From Akkermansia muciniphila (lineage in GTDB: Bacteria > Pseudomonadota > Gammaproteobacteria > Burkholderiales > Burkholderiaceae_C), in assembly GCA_943331105.2 (NCBI GenBank), contig CALQKH020000013.1, forward strand, positions 38,591 to 102,590: a stretch of 64,000 bases of DNA. The letters are read 5' to 3'. The position numbers and the translations under genes are program-made. This document shows positions 1-9,691 of this stretch, one piece after another; position 1 is the stretch's first letter, and each line of letters opens with the position of its first letter. The notes beneath the pieces were generated by a model that saw only the letters and a list, made by a program, of their open reading frames with translations, searched no databases and was not told the DNA's origin.

Positions 1-180
1 TTGTTCGGCCCAGAGCAGGTAGTTCGGCTCTTGACTGACTTGAGCGCCCCCAGTCCATGGGCCTGTGCGGGCCATGGCGTAACCGATGCGCACAGGCTTG
101 GCCTGCGCACGCAGGGCGGGCGCCAGCGAAGCAGCACCCAAGGCTGCGGCACCTTGAATCATTTGTCGACGTGTCGTCAT
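1..180 (-). CDS. ABC transporter substrate-binding protein, N-terminal part (truncated by window edge)
   Basis: Reverse complement from 180 reads MTTRRQMIQGAAALGAASLAPALRAQAKPVRIGYAMARTGPWTGGAQVSQEPNYLLWAEQ: Tat/Sec signal plus amino-acid-type SBP start; open to window edge. Confidence 0.7.
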   Translation of the reverse strand, partial: MTTRRQMIQGAAALGAASLAPALRAQAKPVRIGYAMARTGPWTGGAQVSQEPNYLLWAEQ

Positions 181-387
181 GTTTTGTCTCCTGATGATGG
201 ATCTGCTCAGACCCTGTTGAGTGAAAGAAAACCACGCCGTAACTTACAGGTTTAATCCCAAGCGTGCTGTGCAATTTGTGCACTGTTTTCATCTGGGCAA
301 GCGCACGGATATACGGGTAATCCCTCAATCTTGGGCTTTGAGGGGAATTTCGTGCTTGTCCATAATGGTTTTTTGAGCCAAAACCCC

Positions 388-1356
388 ATGTCCAAAACCC
401 TGTCCATGTCCACCGACGCATTGCCTGTCAAAGACAGGATGGGCCAGTGGTCGGAATGGATCACGCAGCAATTCGGGGGCTTGCAATCCGACCTTTACGG
501 CGACACGGTTTTCGATGGGCACATGCACACCTCCCGTGCGGGTCAAGTCATTTTGACCAAGCTGGAGGCTTCCAGGCACCGGGTGGTCAGAACCCCACAG
601 ATGGCCCGAACCAGTGAGGTGCCCTATTTGAAAATCGTGGCCCCCTGGCAGGGCCACGCGCAGGTGCATCAAATGCAGCGCGAAGCCAAGGCCGACGTGG
701 GCGGCTGGGTGATCTACGACACCACCACCGCCTATGAAGTGGCCAATCCCAGCCGCGTTGAGCATTTGATTGTCATGGTCCCCAAAGACCAAGCGGCCCA
801 AAGAGGTTTGCGCTTGGACGGTTTGATGGCCCGGCGTCTGGGCTCAGGCGGGATATCGCGCGTGGCCTTGGAGGCGATGCGCAACACCTACTTAGAGCTG
901 CCCTACATGAGTGACAGCGCCGCGCAAGGTGCGGGCGACTTGATCATTGACTTGGTCAAACTCTCCTTGTCTGAATTGGCGGGTCAAGAAACCGCCATGA
1001 CCCAGCGCGAGGCTTTGCGCGACAGGATCAGACAGCATGTTCACAAGTACCTCAGAGATCCTGACTTGAGTGTGGACGGCATAGCGCGAGCCCTCAATTG
1101 CAGCCGCAGGCACTTGTACAACGCCTTTGAGGGCGAGGGCGAATCGGTGGCGGCTTACATCCAGCGCATGCGCCTGGAGGCTTGCATCAAAGACCTTCAA
1201 GCCAGCACACCCAAGGCCCGCCCCATCACCGACATCGCGGTCTCATGGGGGTTTGGCAACCCCTCCCACTTCAGCCGATTGTTCAAAGAGCACACCGGTG
1301 CCAGCCCCAGCGATTTTCGCAATCAAAGCCTGGAAAAGCTGAGTGGCCATTTTTAG
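388..1356 (+). CDS. AraC family transcriptional regulator (FeaR-like N-terminal domain)
   Basis: C-terminal double HTH (LSVDGIARALNCSRRHLYNAF...ITDIAVSWGFGNPSHFSRLFKEHTGASPSDFR); ORF could start at 331. Confidence 0.85.
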   Translation: MSKTLSMSTDALPVKDRMGQWSEWITQQFGGLQSDLYGDTVFDGHMHTSRAGQVILTKLEASRHRVVRTPQMARTSEVPYLKIVAPWQGHAQVHQMQREAKADVGGWVIYDTTTAYEVANPSRVEHLIVMVPKDQAAQRGLRLDGLMARRLGSGGISRVALEAMRNTYLELPYMSDSAAQGAGDLIIDLVKLSLSELAGQETAMTQREALRDRIRQHVHKYLRDPDLSVDGIARALNCSRRHLYNAFEGEGESVAAYIQRMRLEACIKDLQASTPKARPITDIAVSWGFGNPSHFSRLFKEHTGASPSDFRNQSLEKLSGHF

Positions 1357-1405
1357 ACCAGCCCGTTGTCGCTTGGATGGGGCTTGTCGTCCAAAACTTC
1401 AAGCC

Positions 1406-2011
1406 TCAGTCTGAGTTTGTCGGTTTGGTGTTGCCCATCCAGGCCGTCAATGAAGAGCGCATCGCCTCTTCCACCGACATGTCCAGCACTTGCACCCATT
1501 CACGCGGCACAAACACGGTGTAGCCACCAATCATGTAGCCCATGGGCAAGTAAACGGCCACGTGTTGGCGGGTGTGTGCGTCCAGTGGCAGGTCCGTCAG
1601 GTTTTGGCGTGTGACCAGACCGATGATCGACATGTCGCTGTCCGGCTTTTTCAGCAGCACCACCTGTTGTGCATCGCGCTCGTGTGGCGAAAAATAATCG
1701 GCAAAGCTTTTGAGCGAGGAGTAAATGCTTTTGACCAGCGGCAAGTTGGTGAAGGGCAGTTCCACCCAACCCAGCACCAGCTTCATGAAAGGCTGCGACA
1801 CCAAAAACCCCAGCACTAAAATCAACCCGGTGCCCAGCACAATACCCAAGCCGGGCAGGTAAAACTCACCCGTGAACGGGCGCAGCATCTGCATGGCCAA
1901 ACCCTCGACCCAGGTCACGAACAAAAAAAGCACGTAGACCGTGAGCCCGACCGGCAAGAAAGTGATCAGGCCGCGGAAAAAATAGGCGTAAAGGCGTTTC
2001 ATGCGGTCCAT
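1406..2011 (-). CDS. DUF502 family membrane protein
   Basis: MKRLYAYFFRGLITFLPVGLTVYVLFLFVTWVEG...GYMIGGYTVFVPREWVQVLDMSVEEAMR typical of DUF502. Confidence 0.85.
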   Translation of the reverse strand: MDRMKRLYAYFFRGLITFLPVGLTVYVLFLFVTWVEGLAMQMLRPFTGEFYLPGLGIVLGTGLILVLGFLVSQPFMKLVLGWVELPFTNLPLVKSIYSSLKSFADYFSPHERDAQQVVLLKKPDSDMSIIGLVTRQNLTDLPLDAHTRQHVAVYLPMGYMIGGYTVFVPREWVQVLDMSVEEAMRSSLTAWMGNTKPTNSD

Positions 2012-2159
2012 TGTGACCGCACACCAAAGGGCCCAAATGAGCGGGGGAAAGTGACGAGTGAAAGTGGGCTTGCCGGCCCGTGGGGGCCGAGAAAGCGTGC
2101 CTGCGTTTTAATACGGGCTTGTTTTTCTGGCCCACCAAATTTTGCGCTGACTCAAACCC

Positions 2160-3236
2160 ATGCTTCCCACCCAAGACAAAACCCGCATCGACGACACCCG
2201 AATTGCCTCGGTGCGCCCCCTCATGACCCCCGCCCTCCTGGAGGAGCGTCTGCCCGCATTGCCTGCGCACTTGGCCTTGGTGGAGCGTTCACGCTTGGAT
2301 ATTTCAAAGGTGTTGCAGGGTCAAGACGACCGCTTGGTCGTGGTGGTCGGACCGTGCTCTATCCATGACCACGACCAGGCCATCGCTTACGCTAAGCTGC
2401 TCAAGGTCGAAGCCGACAAGCACGCCCAAGATCTGCAGATCGTGATGCGCGTTTACTTTGAAAAGCCGCGCACCACCGTAGGCTGGAAGGGCTACATCAA
2501 CGACCCGCACCTGGACGGCAGTTTTGCCATGAACCAGGGGCTGGAGATGGCGCGCCAATTGTTGCTGGACATCCTCGACGTCGGCCTGCCCGTGGCCACC
2601 GAATTCTTGGACTTGCTGAGCCCGCAGTTCATCAGTGATCTGGTGACTTGGGGCGCGATTGGTGCCCGCACCACCGAAAGCCAAAGCCACCGCCAACTGG
2701 CCAGCGGCCTGTCGTGCCCGGTGGGCTTCAAGAATGGCACCGACGGCGGCATCAAAGTGGCCGCAGATGCGGTGGTGGCGGCCAAAGCCTCGCACGCCTT
2801 CATGGGCATGACCAAAATGGGCCAAGCTGCGATCTTTGAGACACGCGGCAACCAAGACGTGCACATCATCTTGCGCGGCGGCAAAGCGCCCAACTATTCA
2901 GCTGCCGATGTGGATGCCGCGTGCAAGGCGCTGGAGGCCTCAGGCATTGCGCCGCAAGTCATGGTGGACGTGTCGCACGCCAACAGCAGCAAACAGCACG
3001 CCAAACAAATTGAGGTGGCGCAGGATGTGGCCGCTCAAGTGGCAGGCGGGGACCGCCGCATCATGGGTTTGATGATCGAAAGCCACTTGAACGAAGGCCG
3101 ACAAGATCTGAAAGAAGGCCAGCCGCTGGCCCACGGCGTGTCCATCACCGACGCCTGCATCAGCTTTGCGCAGACCGTACCGGTGCTGGACGTGCTGGCG
3201 CTGGCCGTGCAAAAGAGACGGCTTGTTTGTGACTGA
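2160..3236 (+). CDS. aroG: 3-deoxy-7-phosphoheptulonate synthase (class I DAHP synthase)
   Basis: VVVVGPCSIHDHDQAIAYAKLL, MRVYFEKPRTTVGWKGYINDP, GFKNGTDG motifs. Confidence 0.95.
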   Translation: MLPTQDKTRIDDTRIASVRPLMTPALLEERLPALPAHLALVERSRLDISKVLQGQDDRLVVVVGPCSIHDHDQAIAYAKLLKVEADKHAQDLQIVMRVYFEKPRTTVGWKGYINDPHLDGSFAMNQGLEMARQLLLDILDVGLPVATEFLDLLSPQFISDLVTWGAIGARTTESQSHRQLASGLSCPVGFKNGTDGGIKVAADAVVAAKASHAFMGMTKMGQAAIFETRGNQDVHIILRGGKAPNYSAADVDAACKALEASGIAPQVMVDVSHANSSKQHAKQIEVAQDVAAQVAGGDRRIMGLMIESHLNEGRQDLKEGQPLAHGVSITDACISFAQTVPVLDVLALAVQKRRLVCD

Positions 3237-3290
3237 TGACGCTTTAACTCGCTGCGCGTGCGGCGCCACCGCCACACAGTGAATGGACTG

Positions 3291-3306
3291 GCTATACTTG
3301 TATAGC
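3291..3306. promoter_or_regulatory. Perfect palindrome GCTATAC-TT-GTATAGC upstream of the antitoxin gene; probable autoregulatory operator
   Basis: 7-bp arms with 2-nt spacer, 22 bp upstream of the ATG at 3329. Confidence 0.6.
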
Positions 3307-3328
3307 AACCAATCAAAGGGAAAAAGTC

Positions 3329-3541
3329 ATGCTTGCCATCCGCCTGCCCGAAAACATCGAAGCACGCTTGGGTCAATTGGCCCAAGAGACCGGAATGACC
3401 AAAACCGCTCTGGTGCGAGAAGCCATCCTCGAACACATCGACGACCTCGAAGACTATTTCTTGGCCGAGGCCCGCGCCCGCCAGAACCGCAACACCATTT
3501 CGCTGGAAGACGTGGAGCGCGAGCTTGGCCTGGCAAATTGA
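3329..3541 (+). CDS. RelB/DinJ-like ribbon-helix-helix antitoxin
   Basis: MLAIRLPENIEARLGQLAQETGMTKTALVREAILEHIDDLEDYFLAE; overlaps downstream toxin. Confidence 0.85.
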   Translation: MLAIRLPENIEARLGQLAQETGMTKTALVREAILEHIDDLEDYFLAEARARQNRNTISLEDVERELGLAN

Positions 3542-3794
3542 GTTTGACCCGGACGCTCTCAAAGACCTGCGCAAAATTGACAAGCCCATCCAAATCCGGC
3601 TGGTGGGTTTTCTGCGCACACGTGTCAGCAGCTTGACCAATCCACGCGACATCGGTGAGGCCCTCTCGGGTCAGCGCTTGGGCAATTATTGGAAATACCG
3701 CGTGGGCGACTGGCGGATCATCTGCGACATCCAAGACCAAAAAATCTTGGTGCGCGTGCTGCGCATCGGTAATCGGCGTGAGGTTTACCGTTAG
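3525..3794 (+). CDS. RelE/ParE family toxin
   Basis: EFDPDALKDLRKIDKPIQIRLVGFLRTRV...GNYWKYRVGDWRIICDIQDQKILVRVLRIGNRREVYR; typical RelE fold signature. Confidence 0.9.
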   Translation: MAWQIEFDPDALKDLRKIDKPIQIRLVGFLRTRVSSLTNPRDIGEALSGQRLGNYWKYRVGDWRIICDIQDQKILVRVLRIGNRREVYR

Positions 3795-3914
3795 GGGCGG
3801 AAGCGTCAATCCCTGAAAGGTTTGGCCTCAGGACAATCTGTAATTGCACGACTGGGCCAGCGCCGCCTGTGGCCATGGCCACTGCAAAACAAATGAGCGT
3901 CTACCCCGCAGGCG

Positions 3915-4181
3915 TCAAGCCTTATTGCTTGAAGTCCCATTGGTCGTGCGCCAGATTGACGGGTTGCCAGATTTGTCGTTGATCCAGTTGGCATACATAT
4001 TCATGGCTGGGTAAAACAGTTCGCCTTTGACATCATTCCAGATAATGGTGTCATAACTGCCATCGAAGAGAATACGGCCTTGAATAGGAGGGAAGTTGTG
4101 ATTTGTATAGAGTGCACCATTCCAGTCATTCCGAGGGTGCTGATCAAGCTTGATGGAGTACGCTGGTGCGTGTGCACCCAT
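3915..4181 (-). CDS. Short ORF of unknown function, possible C-terminal remnant of a horizontally acquired gene
   Basis: Unusually AT-rich against its surroundings; protein-like composition (HPRNDWNGALYTNHNFPPIQGRILFDGSYDTIIWNDVKGELFYPAMNMYANWINDKSG); open upstream to about 4250. Confidence 0.35.
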   Translation of the reverse strand: MGAHAPAYSIKLDQHPRNDWNGALYTNHNFPPIQGRILFDGSYDTIIWNDVKGELFYPAMNMYANWINDKSGNPSIWRTTNGTSSNKA

Positions 4182-4239
4182 GACCTGGCAACGCGGGCCA
4201 TGGACCGCTGTAACGAGAGCGGCCCTGACCCCGCCCGGT

Positions 4240-5217
4240 TCAGTCCAGACTCAACCCGATCTTGCGCGACACGGCGCCCCATTTGGCAAAGTCCTTGGCC
4301 ACTTTGACGACCGCCTGCTCGGGCGTGCTGCCAATCACGATCTGGTCGGAGGCCTTGAGCCGCTCGGTGGCCTCTGGGTTGCGCAGCGCGTCGACCACTG
4401 CTTGGCGGAATTTGGCCACGATGTCATCGGGCACTTGTTTGGGGGCGATCAAGATCAGGCTGAAGTCGGCCTCGTAACCTTTCACCCCGGCTTCCTCGAT
4501 GGTGGGCACTTCTGGCAAAGAGGGCGAGCGCGCCTGGCCCGACACCGCCAGCGCCGTTAACTTGCCCGAACGCACATGGGGCAGCACCGTGGGCCCGGCC
4601 AGCAAACCGCAAGGCACCTGGTTGGCCAGCACGTCTTGCATGGCGGGGGCTGGGCCTTTGTAGGGGATGTGCGTCATCTGCATGCCGGTCATGCTCAGAA
4701 GCAACTCGGTGGACAAATGCCCCGGCACACCGGCGCCGCCCGAGGCATAGCTCAAGGGCGAGGTTTTGGATTTGGCGATCAGCTCGGACACTGTTTTGAC
4801 ACCCAACGAAGGGTTGCACACCAAGGTTTGGCTGAACGAAGACAACACGCTGATGGGCTTCAAATCGTCGAGCTTGAAGGGCATGGATTTGTACACATGC
4901 GGGTTCACGGTGAGCAGGGTGTCGGTTGCGAACAAAAAGGTGTAGCCATCGGGCGCGGCACGCGCCACGTTGGCCGCGCCGATGTTGCCACCCGCGCCGG
5001 GTTGGTTCTCGATCACGATGGGTTGCTTGAGGTTGGCCAAAATCCTTTCGGCCGCTGTGCGCATGACCAGGTCACTGGGCCCACCGGGTGGGAAGGGAAT
5101 CACGACTTTGATCGGGCGCTGTGGCCAGGCTTGGGCCAGGGCGGTGCTGCTGGCGGCCACAGCCACCATGACAGATGCGGTCAAGCCCACGCGGCGAAAA
5201 CTCAGGGATGAAAACAT
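4240..5217 (-). CDS. Tripartite tricarboxylate transporter substrate-binding protein (Bug/TctC)
   Basis: WPQRPIKVVIPFPPGGPSDLVMR...VIENQPGAGGNIGAANVARAAPDGYTFLFAT. Confidence 0.93.
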   Translation of the reverse strand: MFSSLSFRRVGLTASVMVAVAASSTALAQAWPQRPIKVVIPFPPGGPSDLVMRTAAERILANLKQPIVIENQPGAGGNIGAANVARAAPDGYTFLFATDTLLTVNPHVYKSMPFKLDDLKPISVLSSFSQTLVCNPSLGVKTVSELIAKSKTSPLSYASGGAGVPGHLSTELLLSMTGMQMTHIPYKGPAPAMQDVLANQVPCGLLAGPTVLPHVRSGKLTALAVSGQARSPSLPEVPTIEEAGVKGYEADFSLILIAPKQVPDDIVAKFRQAVVDALRNPEATERLKASDQIVIGSTPEQAVVKVAKDFAKWGAVSRKIGLSLD

Positions 5218-5245
5218 GCAGAACTCCTGAAAAAATGGAAAGGCA

Positions 5246-5959
5246 TCAGCCCAGCAAACCCACAAACACGTTTTGCACATCGTCGTTGTTGTCGACCGCG
5301 CCCAAAAAAGCTTCGACTTCTTCGAGTTGTTCGGCGCTCAGGTTGGCCGGGTCGACCGGGTTCTTGGGTTTGTAGCCCAGCTTGGCAGACACCACGGTGA
5401 AGCCGTGTTCGGGCAGGGCGCGGCTGACCAGGTCCAGGTCGGTGGCTTCGGTGATGAACACCGTCACGCCGTCTTCGTCGGCGGGCTCAAAATCTTGCGC
5501 GCCCGCTTCGATGGCGGCCAGTTCAGGGTCAGCCCCGGCTTGGGTGGGTTCGGCTTCGATCATGCCCACATGGTCAAAGTCCCACGACACCGAGCCCGAA
5601 GTGCCTTGCTGGCCCTTGCGAAACAGCACGCGCATTTCAGAGGCGCTGCGGTTCACGTTGTCGGTCAGCACCTCGATCATCACCGGCACTTGGTGCGGCG
5701 CGAAGCCTTCGTAAATCACGCGGTCAAAGCTCACGGCATCACCCAGCAGACCCGCGCCCTTCTTGATGGCGCGCTCCAGCGTTTCCTTGGGCATGGACAC
5801 CTTGCGGGCTTGTTCAACCACCAGGCGCAGGCGCGAGTTGGCTGCCGGGTCAGCGCCGTTGCGGGCGGCGATCATGATGTCTTTGGCCAAGCGGCCAAAC
5901 AATTTACCTCTGGCGTCTGCGGCTTGTGCTTTGCCTTTGGCTTTCCATTGCGCGCCCAT
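5246..5959 (-). CDS. YebC/PmpR family transcriptional regulator
   Basis: [68 protein letters not shown]. Confidence 0.95.
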   Translation of the reverse strand: MGAQWKAKGKAQAADARGKLFGRLAKDIMIAARNGADPAANSRLRLVVEQARKVSMPKETLERAIKKGAGLLGDAVSFDRVIYEGFAPHQVPVMIEVLTDNVNRSASEMRVLFRKGQQGTSGSVSWDFDHVGMIEAEPTQAGADPELAAIEAGAQDFEPADEDGVTVFITEATDLDLVSRALPEHGFTVVSAKLGYKPKNPVDPANLSAEQLEEVEAFLGAVDNNDDVQNVFVGLLG

Positions 5960-6097
5960 GGGGTCTTCCTTGTGTTGGGATCAAAGTTGGAAGTTTAAGC
6001 GCTCGCCCGTCCCAGCTTTCGTCCAATGTGGGTCTCACAGGTCACAGGCGACAGGCCCTCACAGGGCAATAATGGCCTTCAGGAAAAAATACTGCCC

Positions 6098-7009
6098 ATG
6101 AATCACCCCGCCTTGCCTTTGTTTCCCGGTTTTGCCCACCACCTGCTGGAGGTCAGCCCCGGCATTTCGATGTCAGCCATGGTCGGTGGACAGGGGCCCG
6201 GCCTGCTCTTGCTGCACGGCCACCCCCAAACCTTGGCCATTTGGCACAAAGTGGCCCCCACGCTGGCGCAACACTTCACCGTCGTGGCGGCCGATTTGCG
6301 TGGCTACGGTGATTCGTCCAAGCCCGAAGGCGGGCCAGACCACGCCGCCTATGCCAAGCGCAGCATGGCGCAAGACATGGTGGGTCTGATGCAGCGCTTG
6401 GGTTTTGCGCGCTTTGCGCTGCTGGCCCACGACCGGGGCGCCCGGGTGGCGCATCGGCTGGCCATGGACCACCCGCAAGTGGTCAGCCGCATGGCCCTGC
6501 TCGACATCGCGCCCACATTGGCCATGTACGAACAGACCACCGAGGCCTTTGCACGCGCCTATTGGCATTGGTTCTTTTTGATCCAGCCACAGCCCCTGCC
6601 CGAACGTTTGATCATGGCCAACCCAGCGGCTTATGTCACCGATGTGATGGGCAAGCGCAGCGCTGGGCTCGCTCCGTTTGATCCGCGGGCCCTGGCCGAA
6701 TACCAGCGCTGCTTGGCCCTGCCGGGCGCAGCCCATGGGTTGTGCGAAGACTACAGGGCTGCTGCCGGCATTGACCTGGTCCACGATCGGGAGGACATCG
6801 GGCAGGGGCGACGGCTTCAGATGCCTATTCAGGTACTGTGGGGCGCGCAAGGCGTGGTGCAGCGCTGCTTTGATCCGATCAAGGAATGGCAGAAAGTGGC
6901 CCATCATGTCAGCGGCGAGGCCTTGCCCTGCGGCCATTACATCGCCGAAGAGGCACCTGAAACCTTATTGGCCAAGGCCTTGCCGTTTCTGCAAGGGCTG
7001 GCGGCATGA
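6098..7009 (+). CDS. Alpha/beta hydrolase, haloacetate (fluoroacetate) dehalogenase-like
   Basis: LLLLHGHPQTLAIWHKVAP, LLAHDRGARVAHRLAMDHP, FARAYWHWFFLIQPQPLPERLI, HGLCEDYRAAAGIDLVHD resemble the FAcD family. Confidence 0.75.
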   Translation: MNHPALPLFPGFAHHLLEVSPGISMSAMVGGQGPGLLLLHGHPQTLAIWHKVAPTLAQHFTVVAADLRGYGDSSKPEGGPDHAAYAKRSMAQDMVGLMQRLGFARFALLAHDRGARVAHRLAMDHPQVVSRMALLDIAPTLAMYEQTTEAFARAYWHWFFLIQPQPLPERLIMANPAAYVTDVMGKRSAGLAPFDPRALAEYQRCLALPGAAHGLCEDYRAAAGIDLVHDREDIGQGRRLQMPIQVLWGAQGVVQRCFDPIKEWQKVAHHVSGEALPCGHYIAEEAPETLLAKALPFLQGLAA

Positions 7010-7884
7010 GCCAGCACAACCGGCGTGGCATCGTCACCATGACCGGTGCGATGGTGTTTTTTGTGGTGAATGATGCCTTGGTCAAATGGGTCAGCGCCGA
7101 CCTGTCCACACCGCAACTGATCTTCGTGCGCGGCGTGATGACCACCGCGCTGTTGCTGACTTTGGCTGGGTGGATGGGTCAGCTGCAACACTGGCGCACC
7201 ACATTGACGCGCTCGGTGCCTGCCCGCGCCGTGCTCGACAGCCTGGCGTCCTTCACCTACCTCACTGCGGTGTTTCACATCCCTTTGGGCAACGCCACGG
7301 CCATCAATCTCGCGGGGCCCTTGTTCCTGACCCTGATGGCGGTGTTCTTTTTGCACGAACGGGTCACGCTGGGCCGCTGGGGGCTGATCTTGCTGGGCTT
7401 TGCGGGTGTGCTTTTGGTGGTGCAGCCGCGCATGGGGGACTTCAATGCCTATGCCGTGCTGTGCTTGTTTGCGGCGGCGCTGCACGCGGGGCGTGATTTT
7501 CTGACGCGCCTGGTGCCCGCGCAAGTGCCTTCGCTTTTGATCACCTTGTCGACGGCGATCATGGTCACTGTGTTGGCCGGTGTGTGGAGTCTGTTTGAGC
7601 CCTGGAAGCCGATGGCGACGCGGCACATGTGGCAGCTGTTTGGCGCGTCGCTGTGTCTGGCTGCGGGTTACCACTTGCTCACGCTCAGCATGCGTTGGGG
7701 CGACATGAGCGTGATCGGGCCATTTCGCTACAGCGGCCTGTTGGTGGCGCTGGTGCTGGGTTACTTGATGTGGGGCGATGTGCCCAACCTGTTGGCTTGG
7801 TGCGGCATTGCCTTGGTGGTGGCTGCCGGATTGGGTTTGCTCCAGGCCGAGCGCATGCGCAAGCAGGCTGCGGCTGGTCTGTAG
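7006..7884 (+). CDS. DMT superfamily (EamA) transporter
   Basis: Two EamA repeats, about 10 TM segments; ATGA overlap with previous gene. Confidence 0.88.
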   Translation: MSQHNRRGIVTMTGAMVFFVVNDALVKWVSADLSTPQLIFVRGVMTTALLLTLAGWMGQLQHWRTTLTRSVPARAVLDSLASFTYLTAVFHIPLGNATAINLAGPLFLTLMAVFFLHERVTLGRWGLILLGFAGVLLVVQPRMGDFNAYAVLCLFAAALHAGRDFLTRLVPAQVPSLLITLSTAIMVTVLAGVWSLFEPWKPMATRHMWQLFGASLCLAAGYHLLTLSMRWGDMSVIGPFRYSGLLVALVLGYLMWGDVPNLLAWCGIALVVAAGLGLLQAERMRKQAAAGL

Positions 7885-7914
7885 GTCGGCGGCCTCAGCC
7901 CCGACAACAAGCAT

Positions 7915-9198
7915 TCACGAGCTCGCTTTGTCCAGCGACTGGTCGATGTCCCACAGGATGTCGTTGAGGTTCTCGAGGCCGACCGAGATGCGCACCATGT
8001 CCGGCGGCACCCCTGCGGCCAGTTGCTGGGCCTCGTCGAGCTGGCGGTGTGTGGTGCTGGCCGGGTGGCTGATCAGGGTGCGGGTATCGCCGATGTTGAC
8101 CAAGTGGCTCATGAACTGGGCCGATTCGATGAACTTCACGCCCTGGTCCAGACCACCTTTGACGCCAAACGACAGCAGGCCCGAGGCACCGCGCATCTGG
8201 CGTTGCATCAGGGCGTGTTGTGGGTGGTCGCTCAGGCCGGGGTAGTTGACCCAGGCCACTCGCGGGTCGGCTTGCAAAAATTTGGCCACGCCCAAAGCGT
8301 TGTCGCAGTGCTTTTGCATGCGCAGTGGCAGGGTCTCGACGCCCTGCAAAATTTGCCAAGCGCTCATCGGGCTGAGTGATGCGCCAAACACGCGCAGGCT
8401 TTCCATCCGGCAGCGCATGGAAAAACCAAAGTCACCAAAGGTCTCGTAAAACTTCACCCCGTGGTAGCCCTTGGATGGTTCCGTCATGCCCGGGAACTTG
8501 CCGTTGTCCCAGGGAAATTTACCGCCTTCAACCACCACGCCACCCAGCGTGGTGCCGTGGCCCGCGAGGTATTTGGTGGCCGAATGCACCACGATGTCGG
8601 CGCCCAATGCAAGCGGGTTGCATAGCAAGGGGCTGGGCACGGTGTTGTCGATGATGAGCGGCACGCCATGTGCGTGGGCCACCTCGGCCACGGCAGCGAT
8701 GTCCAGCACCACCATGCTCGGGTTGCCCAGACTCTCGGCATACACCGCCCGGGTGTTGGGGCGCATGGCAGCGGCAAAGGCCTCGGGTTTTGTCGCATCC
8801 ACAAAGGTGGTCTCGATGCCGAACTTGACCAGACTCACGGCCAGCAGGGTGACCGAGCCACCATACAAAGCCCCAGCGGCCACCACATGGTCCCCCGCTT
8901 GCAAGATGGTCATCAGCGCCATGGTCTCGGCCGCCATGCCCGAGGCACAGGCCACCGCTGCGCGTCCGCCTTCGAGTGCGGCCACCCGCTCTTCGAGCAC
9001 CGCCACCGTGGGGTTGCTCAAGCGCGAATACACATTGCCAAAGGTCTGCAGGTTGAAGAGCGATGCCGCGTGCTCGGCGCTGTCAAACACGAAGCTGCTG
9101 GTTTGGTAGATGGGCAAGGCGCGTGCGCCGGTGGCCGCATCGGGAATTTGCCCGGCGTGGATGGCCAGGGTCTCAGGGTGGAATGTGCGATCGGTCAT
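7915..9198 (-). CDS. metY: O-acetylhomoserine aminocarboxypropyltransferase (Cys/Met metabolism PLP enzyme)
   Basis: FHPETLAIHAGQIPDAATGARALPIYQTSSFVFDSAEHAASLF...HSATKYLAGHGTTLGG. Confidence 0.92.
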   Translation of the reverse strand: MTDRTFHPETLAIHAGQIPDAATGARALPIYQTSSFVFDSAEHAASLFNLQTFGNVYSRLSNPTVAVLEERVAALEGGRAAVACASGMAAETMALMTILQAGDHVVAAGALYGGSVTLLAVSLVKFGIETTFVDATKPEAFAAAMRPNTRAVYAESLGNPSMVVLDIAAVAEVAHAHGVPLIIDNTVPSPLLCNPLALGADIVVHSATKYLAGHGTTLGGVVVEGGKFPWDNGKFPGMTEPSKGYHGVKFYETFGDFGFSMRCRMESLRVFGASLSPMSAWQILQGVETLPLRMQKHCDNALGVAKFLQADPRVAWVNYPGLSDHPQHALMQRQMRGASGLLSFGVKGGLDQGVKFIESAQFMSHLVNIGDTRTLISHPASTTHRQLDEAQQLAAGVPPDMVRISVGLENLNDILWDIDQSLDKASS

Positions 9199-9205
9199 GG
9201 TCTTT

Positions 9206-9673
9206 TTATACCAGCCGTCGCGCCGAGATGATGCCGGTGTTCACGCCCACCCAGTTCAGACCCCCAAACAGTCGGGCGTGTTCGATCTTGACGCAGCGGT
9301 TGGTGACCGAATCCATGCCAGCCTGCCGAGCCAAGGCGTCGGCCTCGGGGTTGGCGACGCCCAGTTGCTGCCACAGGCACTTCGCACCGACTTGCACCGC
9401 CTGCTCAGCAATCGGCAGCACGTCTTCGCTGCGGCGAAAAACATCGACCATGTCCACTTTGAAGGGGATGTCGCCCAAGCTGGCGAAGCAGGTTTCACCA
9501 AGGATCTCACCGCCCGCATAACGCGGGTTGACCGGCACGATCTTGAAGCCGTGAGACTGCATGTACTTGGCCGCGAAATAGCTGGGCCGATGCCACTCGG
9601 CCGACAAGCCCACCACGGCGAGGGTGCGGTAACTTTTGAGGATGCGCCGCAGCGCGTGCAAATCGTTGTGCAT
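9206..9673 (-). CDS. CoA-binding domain protein (YccU-like)
   Basis: LKSYRTLAVVGLSAEWHRPSYFAAKYMQSHGFKIVPVNPRYAGGEILGE. Confidence 0.88.
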   Translation of the reverse strand: MHNDLHALRRILKSYRTLAVVGLSAEWHRPSYFAAKYMQSHGFKIVPVNPRYAGGEILGETCFASLGDIPFKVDMVDVFRRSEDVLPIAEQAVQVGAKCLWQQLGVANPEADALARQAGMDSVTNRCVKIEHARLFGGLNWVGVNTGIISARRLV

Positions 9674-9691
9674 GTGGTCCTTCTTTTTTGC

